DNA of 19,783 nt, taken from positions 1 through 19,783 of the forward strand of contig JAAMXY010002616.1 in NCBI GenBank assembly GCA_019677205.1, read 5' to 3'. This document shows positions 1 through 8,371 of the stretch, piece after piece. The DNA is from Pinguiococcus pyrenoidosus (lineage: Eukaryota > Sar > Pinguiophyceae > Pinguiochrysidales > Pinguiochrysidaceae). The notes below the pieces were generated by a model. The model did no database searches and was not told the DNA's origin. It was given only the letters and a program-made list of their open reading frames with translations. Positions within the stretch are counted from its first letter, which is position 1, and the number at the start of each line of letters is the position of its first letter. The position numbers and the translations under genes were made by a program.

Positions 1-2
1 GG

Positions 3-356
3 GATGCGGAGAAGGAGAAGGAGAAGGAAGAGGGCAAGGGCAGGGAAGAGGTCATGGAAGAGCAGATGGAAATGGGCGCAGCGAAGCAAGAAGACGAAGA
101 CGACAACGACGGCATTGACGACAATGACGGCGACAAGATGAAACTCGAGCAAAGATCCTCGCAACAGACTTTAATATCTGGCGACCAGGAGCGCAACGAT
201 GCCGGGGACGCTTCGGCGGACGTCGCACCTCCGCAACAGAGCAACGGCACGCCGAAGGATCAGCCTCCGGAGGCTCCAAGCATCTCTGCATACGAGCAAA
301 AGGCCTCGGCTGACTCAGACTCCGGATCGGACATTGACTTTGAGAACCTTGTGTAG
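3..356 (+). CDS. 3' end of an acidic low-complexity protein (partial)
   Basis: The frame is open from the left edge of the window and ends at a TAG stop, giving 117 residues of the C-terminus of a longer protein. An internal ATG at 54 is in the same frame, but codons upstream of it are also open and continue the same Glu/Lys-rich composition, so it is probably not the start. The segment begins with Glu/Lys repeats, passes through Asp/Asn-rich stretches and ends in a Ser/Asp/Glu-rich tail finishing DIDFENLV. No domain is visible; it looks like a disordered acidic tail, common in nuclear and scaffold proteins. The function cannot be told from this fragment. It converges on the ARMC6-like gene, with about 207 bp between the two stop codons. 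Confidence 0.55.
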   Translation, partial: DAEKEKEKEEGKGREEVMEEQMEMGAAKQEDEDDNDGIDDNDGDKMKLEQRSSQQTLISGDQERNDAGDASADVAPPQQSNGTPKDQPPEAPSISAYEQKASADSDSGSDIDFENLV

Positions 357-563
357 CTCTAAAGCTTCGACCAGCCAAGGTTGCAAGGAAGACCTCACGA
401 CACAAGTTCCTTTTGCGCTGCTTCTTGGTCTCCTTGTCGACCACGGTCTTTCGGACTTCGGTCTGGGCCAGGCCACCGATGATGCCCTTGCTAGGTAGAA
501 GGGATCGGTCGGAAGTTCGGCCGAGAATCCCCTACGTTGCTCGCGTTCTCGGCGCTCACTGAT

Positions 564-2292
564 CTAGAATCCCATGTCGTCGGCAGGCGAGTGGGCCGCC
601 ATCTGGATGGCTGCATTGGTCCCCGAGCTCTCGTCGTGGACCGGATTGAAGTTCGCCTTCTTCGCGCCGAAGACGAGTCCGTCCTCGACCACATTCCCCG
701 TCCCTGCGTCCACGGTCACGATGCCCACGTCGAGGCCAAGGTCACGCAGCGCCGCGTAGGCCTCATCCACCGATGCCTGGAAGCGGCCGGCGTGGCGCAG
801 GACCTCCTCTGCGCCTTCGTCCAAGATCTGTTCCCGCAGCAGAGGCGAGCCCCGAGCCGCCATGTTGCGCAAGGCCAGGCAGCCCTGCCGCTGCAGGTTC
901 ACCGCGTCCGGGTGCCTGCGCATCGCGTTGAGCATGCTCGGCACGCCGCCCGCGTGAACGAGCGCCTCGCTGTGGTCCGGGCGCCGCAAGCAGCCTGCGG
1001 CGAAGGTGCCCAACCCGTGCTCCTGCACCAGCGCATCGCCGAGGTGGGCGTCCATTGCTGCGAGCATGAGGAGGACGCAGTCGGTCGTCATGATGCGGTG
1101 CTTGACGTCGTCGTCCGCGGCGATGTTCCGAAAGACGCCGAGCCTGGATGATTGGACGGGTTGCCGAAGGGATGAATCTTCTGCGCAGCGTTCGAGGCTG
1201 CTTGGAGCTGCTTGGAGGCCACGTACCCACTTCTACAGAGACTGACATCCGCTCGTCGGGCCTTGAGAGCGCCGAGAACCTCGTCGATCATGCCGCTCTC
1301 CACGGTGGTCTTGACGGTCTCCACATTGGTGCAGAGCTGTTTGACGCAGGCGAAGAGCGCCGGCAAGACGGCCACCTCGCTGCCCTCGCCTTCGTCCCCT
1401 GATGCCTGCGGATCACTGACTTCCCGAAACTCACGACACCGCTTCACGAGCAGCTCCGCGGCGCCGAGCTTGTTGAGGTCCTTGGTGCGGTCGTGCGCGC
1501 CGCTGATCTTCGCCCCAAAGTCATCCGCCATGCAGATCGCTCGGAGCAGCAGCGCTGCTTCCTTCACCAGGACCGTTTTTTCCTGCTGCTCCAGCATCAT
1601 GAGCGTGAGGCGGCCTCCGCCAGCGGCGAAGACGGTCGCCTTGTTCGCTTCGTTCCTCAGGCAGGCGCTGCGGAGGAGGCCCAGGCCCAGGCAAGACACT
1701 CGGATGGCTTCACAATCCGCCGCCTTTTGGACGACAGCCCTCGCACGCTGCGCCGTGAGGGCGTTCTTGGAGTTGTCGTGGTGCTTGAGCATCAAAAGCA
1801 GCGCTCTGAGGCTCGGCTCCAGCACCGCTTCGCTGGGCTGGCCGTCGCAAAGCACATTGAACAGCTTGACGACGCCGCCGGCGCTGTAGAAGGTCTCTCG
1901 GTTGTGTGCGCTGGACAGGAGAGCGACGAGGCGCTCCAGGCTGCCTGGGTCCTGAGCGCTCTGGACCTGTTCCGCGATTGCGGCGGTCTCCTCTCGCTGC
2001 CGCGCCAGTTCCACGTCGCCGCTGGTGTCTAAGTTACAGGTGTCTACGCCTTGCGCCTGCCGCACCACATCATGAGCACATGTATTATCCATCATGAGCA
2101 CATCCAAGGAGAGCATGCGACCTCGTGCTTCTGGAAACGCAAAGCGTTGCTGCCTACCTGAAGCTCTGCGATGGTGTCTTTGATGGCGTCCTGTCGACTG
2201 GCCTCGAAGAGCTGCATGTTCTCCTCCACAAGCTCGTCGAAGTAGCTCTGCGCCACGCGCCTGGAGCCGCGACAAGCCACGTGCTCTGACAT
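564..2292 (-). CDS. ARMC6-like armadillo repeat protein, three exons
   Basis: My model is complement(join(564..1143,1227..2056,2158..2292)), 514 residues, close to the roughly 500 residues of animal ARMC6. Exon 1 holds the N-terminal family motif (RRVAQSYFDELVEEN, then ELQ) and splices in phase 0 to AQGVDTCNL, matching the conserved QGVDLSN-type segment of ARMC6. Intron 1 (2057..2157) has donor GTAGGC and acceptor GCAG. Intron 2 (1144..1226) has donor GTACGT, is phase 2, and restores an armadillo helix (GLGVFRNIAADDDVK). The C-terminal part has classic ARM features (QGCLALRNMAARG, then LDEGAEEVL, then AALRDLGLDV) as in ARMC6. ATG 2292 is the first in frame; the longer open frame upstream has no ATG. 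Seen: motifs and splice signals. Known: ARMC6 is a conserved, poorly understood ARM-repeat protein. The biochemical role here is unknown. Confidence 0.85.
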
Positions 2293-2321
2293 CGGGCCTT
2301 CGGCTGCAGTATGTTTTGTGT

Positions 2322-2366
2322 TTCTGGAGATTCTGGAGATTCTGGAGATTCTGGTGATTCTGGAGG
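2322..2366. repeat. Tandem 9-bp repeat, five units
   Basis: Three exact copies of TTCTGGAGA are followed by two variants (TTCTGGTGA, TTCTGGAGG), contiguous. The array lies 30 bp upstream of the ARMC6-like ATG, so probably in its 5' UTR or core promoter. Because the unit is a multiple of three, it does not close any frame, which is why open frames run through it. Confidence 0.9.
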
Positions 2367-2392
2367 TGCTTTTCGCGCCTTTTTCAGGCGGC

Positions 2393-2410
2393 GAGAGAGA
2401 GAGAGAGAGA
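2393..2410. repeat. (GA)9 dinucleotide microsatellite
   Basis: Nine uninterrupted GA units, reading as (TC)9 on the ARMC6 strand, about 100 bp upstream of that gene's ATG. It may be a GAGA-type promoter element or simply a microsatellite. Confidence 0.85.
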
Positions 2411-2498
2411 TCCACTTCTCCGTCTCCATTTGAAATCGATCGTCAGCTGATCAAGTTGGATCAGCTGAGATGAGCGAGAAGCGATGCCAACTTAGCGG

Positions 2499-2620
2499 TA
2501 CTGTACCCAACCAAGGCTCTACTGTTATATACAAGGGATTACTGTTCTGGTGGTCCTTAACTGTACAGTACGGAACGTACTGTTGGTCCTCAACGTTACC
2601 CAACTTTCGAACTTTACTGT
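2499..2620. promoter_or_regulatory. Cluster of TACTGT-like hexamers with an inverted repeat
   Basis: TACTGT occurs at 2499, 2520, 2540, 2578 and 2615. AACTGT lies at 2559 and the reverse complement ACAGTA at 2565. The last pair forms a 7-bp inverted repeat, ACAGTAC-GGAAC-GTACTGT, at 2565..2583. Seven such hexamers in 122 bp is far more than expected by chance. The position between two divergent genes suggests a transcription-factor cluster; a decayed mobile element is the other possibility. Confidence 0.4.
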
Positions 2621-2750
2621 GCCGAGAATTAAAAAAAAAATCAGAAACTCTGACAAATCACCAATATCCTAGTTTTTCGAAATTTTCTATTAATAAAAAT
2701 TTGGACTACAGGAAGGAGTTATTCGGATTTGAAATTTAAGAGTTGGGGGG

Positions 2751-2790
2751 AAAAGACGAAAAGACGAAAAGACGAAAAGACGAAAAGACG
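2751..2790. repeat. Tandem 8-bp repeat AAAAGACG, five units
   Basis: Five exact contiguous copies, followed by degenerate A/G-rich sequence. The unit length is not a multiple of three and no gene frame crosses it, so it is non-coding spacer. Confidence 0.9.
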
Positions 2791-3169
2791 AAAAAGAGAA
2801 AGAGTTCAAAAGAGAAAAGATCCTCGAAACGTTCGCCACCTTGACCCTCACCTTCCCGCATACAAGGCTGCACGTCTGTGTTTATCGGGTCCATACGGCG
2901 TGTCAGTTACGCCGGTGCGGGCGGTTAGGGGTGACGGTTGTTGCTGCTCTGTTGTTTGCCGTTGAATGCAATGTACACAGACGGCTAGGAAAAAGAACGC
3001 GCCGATGGCATAGGGTCACCCGGAAGTGTTCCCGCAGTGACACGGCAGCTCGCACCTGTCGGGGGTGTCGGGTCCTCTCAGGATCCATAGAACCGAAAGT
3101 CAGCGAAGTTACGACGCCGGCGAGAAAGCGAAGGTGGGCCAACTGCGCGGTGGCCCGTGGTGGCGGTGG

Positions 3170-3388
3170 CCAATGTTCGTTAGCAGCGCGACTGGCCGTT
3201 GTGGATGCGACAGCAGTCGGAGGCAGCCGTTTCGCGCGCGATTTGATTTGCCAGTGGAGGCAAAAACGTCGCGAAGCTGTAACTTCAAGTGGGCTGGCCT
3301 ACGCGCAAATATGGGAAATAGCTGTTGCAAGTACGCGCCAATAAATTTCGAACCTGGCGAGTCAGTTCCGTTCTCGCGTCGCGATTGG
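3170..3388. promoter_or_regulatory. CCAAT-box group upstream of the zinc-finger gene
   Basis: CCAAT is at 3170..3174 and 3338..3342, and the reverse form ATTGG at 3384..3388, about 250-470 bp upstream of the ATG at 3642. Similar groups lie in two other intergenic regions of this window, which favours a real promoter role (NF-Y-type binding) over chance. No clear TATA box was seen nearby. Confidence 0.35.
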
Positions 3389-3641
3389 GCGGCGCGCAGG
3401 CGGTGGCATATCTAACGCCGGCCGTGACATCCGGAGTTTTTCTGTTAAAGCTATGTAGTCCTGTTCCATCTATCGTAAAAGGGTGGAGTCTCCCCGAAAC
3501 TTGTCCCCTTCGTTGCCCCTTCCTTTGGAAGCTCAGCTGCAGAAGACGAACGAAAGCCCCGTCGCCGCAAGCTGCCTAAAGCAAACGTCGCCCGCCCGCC
3601 CGCGACGCCCTGCACCTCAATTCGCCCGCCGCAAAAGCACC

Positions 3642-4916
3642 ATGGACGACGTCAAGGACAAGGAGGAAAAGCCGCTCGACGAGGAAACTCCGGAGGAGCC
3701 CGCGCAGGATGACAAGAAGGTGAGTCCCGCGTGGCGCCGCCGACCCGACGGACTTGAACCCCGGCGCCGGGCGCCTTGCTGCCCGGCGCCGCCGCCCGCG
3801 CAGCGCCCCAGCCCCCTTCGAGACGCCCTGGAACTAACGCGCGTCTGCCGGATCGCCTCTCCGCAGCAAGTGCGCCGCGCGCCCGGGCTGGAAGGGTGGC
3901 CCAAGTGCCGCGCGTGCGGAACCACTCTTCACCCGCGCCACAAGCGCTGCAGCAACTGCGGCGCAGAGAGGCCCTACGACCGCAAGCGCGTCATCGCCTC
4001 CATCTCGCGCGACCTGCGCCGCGCAGAGGAGAAGGCGCGCAACTGTGGCGTGGAGCTCCTCGCCATGATGCTCTACCAGCAGCAGCCCCAGCCTCAACCG
4101 GAGAAGGCCGACGGCGACAAGAAGGACGGAGAGGACGTCGCGCCCGTCAAGCCCAAGCAGCAGCGCTGGCAATTCCCCAAGTACGGCACCGTCGTGGGCG
4201 AGTTCCTGGCCGAGCAGATCCAAGACATCTACAAGCAGATGAACCAGCACTACCTGTCCTGGGAGAATCATTTTGAGAACACCAACATGCGGAAGCCGTC
4301 CGTGGCCGAGACCCGTGCCCACCTCAAGTCCTACTGGGATGTGCACAAGCCTCCCAGCACGTCCGGCACCGGCAAGCGCCGAAAGACCGACAAGTCCGGG
4401 GGCGCCATGGCGGGCCTCGGCATGGGACACGGCGTCGGCGGCTCGCTCGGTGGCCTCGCCCTGGGCGGCGGCGATCCCTCGCGCCCCTACGGAGACCTCA
4501 ACATGACCCTGGGCGCCGGCATCCCCAACATCTTCGACAGCCATGGCGGACAGCCCGGCCTCGCGCTCGGCAACCAGTCCTTCATGTCCGGCGCCGGCGC
4601 CAGTGACATGTCACAGCTGCTGCGCTCCACCATGGGAGACTCCGGCAGCCTCAACCCCGCCGCCGCCGTGTCGCATGGCCAAGGCCAGGCCGACATGCGC
4701 GGCAAGCAGACCATGGGCGGCATGGGCGGCATCAACCCGATGCTCTTGCCCATCGGCGTGGGGGGGATGAGCAACCTGGGCGGCTCCATGGGCAGCATGG
4801 GCCTCACGGGAGACATGAATAGCGACTCGCAGACCGGCATTCTTGCACACCTCGTGAAGAATGGCGCACCACAGGCCCTGGGCATCCAGAACATGTATCC
4901 CAACCGAAAGATGTAA
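3642..4916 (+). CDS. CxxC-x10-CxxC zinc-finger protein with Gly/Met-rich tail, two exons
   Basis: My model is join(3642..3719,3867..4916), 375 residues. The start is the first in-frame ATG, in a strong ACCATGG context. The intron (3720..3866) has donor GTGAGT, an upstream CTAAC branch-like site near 3835 and acceptor CCGCAG. It is 147 nt, phase 0 and stop-free, so retention would add 49 residues in frame. Exon 1 is an acidic 26-residue leader. Exon 2 opens with a zinc finger with cysteines at about residues 40, 43, 54 and 57, preceded by Trp 37 and ending CGAERP; spacing resembles RanBP2-type fingers but the usual Asn is missing. Next come a helical segment, a conserved-looking block (about QRWQFPKYGTVVGEFL to the SYWDVHKPP region), a basic GKRRKTDK nuclear-signal-like motif and a Gly/Met/Ser-rich low-complexity tail. 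A nuclear nucleic-acid or protein-binding role is inferred; I do not recognise the family. Confidence 0.75.
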   Translation: MDDVKDKEEKPLDEETPEEPAQDDKKVSPAWRRRPDGLEPRRRAPCCPAPPPAQRPSPLRDALELTRVCRIASPQQVRRAPGLEGWPKCRACGTTLHPRHKRCSNCGAERPYDRKRVIASISRDLRRAEEKARNCGVELLAMMLYQQQPQPQPEKADGDKKDGEDVAPVKPKQQRWQFPKYGTVVGEFLAEQIQDIYKQMNQHYLSWENHFENTNMRKPSVAETRAHLKSYWDVHKPPSTSGTGKRRKTDKSGGAMAGLGMGHGVGGSLGGLALGGGDPSRPYGDLNMTLGAGIPNIFDSHGGQPGLALGNQSFMSGAGASDMSQLLRSTMGDSGSLNPAAAVSHGQGQADMRGKQTMGGMGGINPMLLPIGVGGMSNLGGSMGSMGLTGDMNSDSQTGILAHLVKNGAPQALGIQNMYPNRKM

Positions 4917-5363
4917 CAATCAGACGTAGACTCAGATGCAATAGCAGATGAAGATGGAAAGATGATTTGCAGCCTTCGCCTACGGTGACGAAACCGACCT
5001 GGACTTCTCAGATGCGTACATCACGTGGCCATGCGGGCTGGCCGCGCCTTACATGGGGGGGGGCGGGATAGGTGGGACAGTGGGACAGTGGGCGGCACAG
5101 GGGGTGGATGTGAATTATTAGAGAGCTGGCTAGAGTTTAGTAAGATGACACGTAGGATAATCTTATCAGCCGATCACTCTGGTAATCAAGTTGCTTCGTT
5201 GACTACATGGCACCTCACTGCACTGCACTGGAATGGAATCGAATCGAATCGAGGCTGTCGTCCAATGCTCACGATCATGCACACCACACAGACACATAGC
5301 AGAGTTCAGCAAATCCACGTCGCCGACAAAGCAACGCCAGGTGGCCCGTCCGTGGACGCCGCT
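4917..5363. other. Convergent intergenic region, no gene seen
   Basis: The 3' spacer between the zinc-finger gene and the channel gene. It holds a run of nine G near 5055, a short GTGGGACA duplication near 5073-5090 and a GAATG/GAATC tandem stretch at about 5230-5252. No open frame with coding character and no RNA gene were recognised. It presumably contains both 3' UTRs. Confidence 0.55.
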
Positions 5364-7907
5364 TCATTTCTCGTCGGCGCCCCTCTCCTTCTTGTCGTCT
5401 TCTGTGTCCGCTTTCGAGATGGGTGCCTGCTCAATGCGCATCGATAGCCTTTCCTTCGGTGCCCGGTCCTTGGCGAAGTCTTTCGATGCGTTGTCCTTCG
5501 ACGCGTTGCCGCCCGTTGCGCCGTCCCTCGGCTTCTGCTCTTGACCATTCTCCTCCTCGCCGGCGGACAAAGGATGGCCGTGATGCTCTAGCCAGTCTGC
5601 CAAGCGCACGAAGTCGTCGCCCTCGTCGGCGAAGAACTTCTGCTGCACGTTTGCCGCGTTTGGTGTCTCCGTGTCCAGCGGATCCTCGAAGACGAAGCCC
5701 CAGTCCCCGAGGCGATCCTTCATCTGCGCAGCCTTCTCGGCCTCGTCCGCGTCGCTCGCCTTTGATGCGCGATACAAAGGGTTCTCCGAGGCTTGCAAGC
5801 TTGGGCGATTGATCAAACCATCCGCGTCCAAGTGCGGATGCGCTGCGTCCAAGTGCCCCAGCTGGTATTTCAGGACGACGCGGCTCAGAACCTTCTGTAG
5901 CTCTCTACGAGCGCATGATGGGAAGCAGGAGAAAGACGCAAGAAGCGGGTTAGCCATCTGCACTGCGAGCCAGAAAGCATGATCCTCATGATCCTCATCC
6001 TCATCAGCACAGGACGCACCTTCGTTCGAGAAGGAAGAGCGTGCTTGGGCTCTTCGTGTTGACCTGCTCCCGCCGCAGCTTCTCGTCCTTGAAGACGCAC
6101 TCCTCCCCGATGACGTTCCCCGCGCCGATCGAGTTGATGACTTCCCCGCCACGCAGGAGGTCCAGCTCGCCGTCCATGACAAAGGCCATGCTGGGGTTCT
6201 TCCCGACGGTCTCCCCCTCGGCGTACACCATCTCGTCCTTCCCGAAGACGCCGATCTTCAGGAACGCGAGAATCTCGACCGCCACGTAGTCTTCGATGAA
6301 GTGCTTCTCGAAGAACCATCGGAACATGTCCAGGAAGCGCGACCACATCTCCGCCTCCAGCTCCTGGCTCAGGGCGCCGCTGATTTCGGACTTCACCTTG
6401 GCCAGGTGCAGCTGGTCGTTCTTGATGTTGTCCAGCTTGTACCACAGGTAGCTGTAGATCTTGTCCTTCAGCACCTCCGTCACTCCGTTGGCGCGACAGA
6501 AGCGCATCACGGTCTCGATGCGGTGGCGCCGCTCCAGACTCTCCTGGTCCAGCTCGGCCACGAGGCCGCCGACGGATCCGATGATGAACGAGACCATGAA
6601 CACACCGAGGAGCTGGATGAACACGCTGAACCACAGGTGGCCCATCTGGCGCGGCCACAGCTCCTGACCGTACAGCAGCGCTCGTGTGGCGAACCACACC
6701 GCGTGGGCGTACTGATGCGAAAGCGGGAGCGTCTCGAGCTCCGTGTCGGGGAGCCACTCCACGCGGAAGGCTTCCTCGTCGGCAGTGGCAAAGCTTCCGA
6801 GGCTCGCGAGGCCCCACCAGGCGCACGCAGTCATGTGGATGCAGAACAGCAGGCCGAGCACGTAGTGGACGAGGCGGACGACGGCGTGGGATACTTCCAG
6901 GTGCTCTTCGAGGCGGGCCATCAGGCGGAAGAGTCGGACGATCCGAGAGAGCTTGCTAAGGCGGATCACTTTGAGGGACGCGAGGCGGCTGACGATGTCG
7001 GCGTTGGCAAAGGCAGCCATGATGACCTCGATGAGCTCAAAGGGAATGGAGGAGATCATGTCGATGTAGAAGCCCCACGACGTCATGGCTCGGCGCCGCA
7101 CGGTGATGGGATTCATGACCAGCCTGCCCGTGGCTTTGTCCCTTACGCCGGTGCGCATCTGCCTCACGAAGTCCATGAGGAACACGAGGTCCAGGACTAC
7201 TTCCCAGCCGGTCAGGAAGGTGCCGTTCTGGACGTCGAAGGCCACCTTGAAGGGCACCGAGATGGCCACGTAGAGCACGAGGCAGGTGAGGACCCGCTCG
7301 AAGATCTCCAGGGGCTTCGTGTCCGGGTGGAACATGAAGGTGTACTTGGGGCAGAAGATCGGGATGTCCGCCCGGCCGTCATCTTTCTCACAATTGCACC
7401 TGAAGATCCATCGCAGAGATTAGAGAGGGCCCAGCGCGGCGCGAAATGCTTTGGTATCCCGTGGCGTTACCTCTCCTGAAGCTTGGGCATCTTGCGGAAG
7501 TTTCGCCGCGAGCGCGACGAGTCGCCTTTCCTGTGCTTCAGGTTCCTCTCCTTGGAGTCCAGGTTGAGCAAGTGCTGCATCCGAGCATGCGGCAGCGCGC
7601 CGGTGCCCGGCGCGGCGGCCAAGACGAGGCTGTGGCTTGGTGCGCTGCCGTGCAAGGGGTCGTTGATGGCCTGCTCTGCCTTGAGGTCGGCGATCTCGTG
7701 CAGCAGACGGCGCTGGCCCTTCCGAAGCGCCGCAGTCTCCTTGTGCAGCCTGAGGAACAGCCGGCCTTCGTGCGTCTGCGCATGGTGCTCCAACGCGTCC
7801 GGCTCCAGCTCCTCGTCCATGTCGGAGGGCGAGCTGGGCCGCGGCATGTGCCACAGGTGCGGGCCCGCCTCCGGCTCCTCGCAGACGAAGCAGGTGTCCG
7901 TGTCCAT
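5364..7907 (-). CDS. Six-TM channel with cyclic-nucleotide-binding-like domain, three exons
   Basis: My model is complement(join(5364..5904,6020..7399,7471..7907)), 785 residues, start ATG 7907. Intron 1 (7400..7470) has donor GTAACG, a CTAAT branch-like site and acceptor TTCAG. Intron 2 (5905..6019) has donor GTGCGT, a CTAAC branch-like site and acceptor GTAG. Both are phase 2. The N-terminus (1-146) is cytosolic with a helical, probably coiled-coil segment. Then PKYTFMFHPD leads into S1 (about 178-200), S2 (211-228), S3 (254-274), an Arg/Lys-rich S4 (284-305, KVIRLSKLSRIVRLFRL), S5 (322-343), pore (about 378-396), S6 (400-425), a helical C-linker and a CNBD-like fold (about 507-603). The tail is charged. 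Order and motifs place it in the EAG/CNG/HCN superfamily at a membrane. The filter reads ALLYGQELWP instead of GYGD, and the phosphate-binding cassette is degenerate (GEECVFKDEKLRREQ), so K+ selectivity and cyclic-nucleotide gating are both doubtful. Confidence 0.88.
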
Positions 7908-8371
7908 GTTGACGTTGGCGGCGACAACGACAACAGCGCGAAAGGCGGCAACGACGCAGAGTCTCTTGCGGAGTCGTTTCCAAGAACATTTGCGGGATCG
8001 TTTGAAGGAAACGTTTCGTAGGCGGCGTATCCTTTAGGGGAATAGGGTAGCACGGAAGCGCGCGGCCATTGGTTGAGAGGGCTACGATCCATCAGAAGGG
8101 GAGGGGGGATTGGTTGGTTACCGGTAACTGAATCCAGTACTCGCTCCGGAGCGATCCGAAAAGTCGCATGACTTTCTATCTTCGGAGGCCAATGCCTCCA
8201 ATCAATACAAGATTCAGACGAACGAACGTCCCCCATTGGATGTCCTTCCCTTCTCTATTCAGCCATGTAATATGCTGATAGCAGATCAATAGACATCTTT
8301 GGAGAGCGCCCATCTCATCTCACTTGGACGCCGCGAATCGCCCCGGATCTCCAGCCTTCGATCCCCCCAGC
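7908..8371. promoter_or_regulatory. Divergent promoter region with five CCAAT boxes
   Basis: About 460 bp separate the ATGs of the channel gene (-) and the large helical-protein gene (+). CCAAT boxes are at 8189 and 8198 (forward) and at 8068, 8109 and 8235 (as ATTGG), five within about 170 bp. A 12-bp palindrome and a short inverted repeat (AAAGTC-GCAT-GACTTT near 8159-8174) lie among them. No clear TATA box. This looks like a shared bidirectional, NF-Y-type promoter; that role is inferred. Confidence 0.5.
8117..8128. promoter_or_regulatory. Perfect 12-bp palindrome GTTACCGGTAAC
   Basis: The sequence equals its own reverse complement and sits between CCAAT boxes in the divergent promoter region. 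Such dyads are typical sites for dimeric transcription factors. The factor is unknown. Confidence 0.4.

Larger units (their letters stand above)
2293..3641. other. Divergent intergenic region with 5' UTRs, promoters and small repeats
   Basis: This is the spacer between the divergent starts of the ARMC6-like gene and the zinc-finger gene. I see no convincing gene: open frames on either strand are short and show no family motif. It contains a nonamer repeat, a GA run, a TACTGT motif cluster, a run of A at about 2630, an 8-bp tandem array and three CCAAT boxes, listed separately. The middle part (2620-2750) is clearly more AT-rich than the genes. It probably holds both promoters and the 5' UTRs. 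Confidence 0.6.

Noticed and set aside
6301-7479. 392-codon open frame on the plus strand
   Set aside because: Antisense to the channel exon, whose transmembrane pattern and splice sites are convincing. The product is His/Glu/Asp-rich, a typical shadow frame.
8324-8371. Longer start for the helical-protein gene
   Set aside because: The upstream codon at 8324 is TTG; the first ATG in frame is at 8372.
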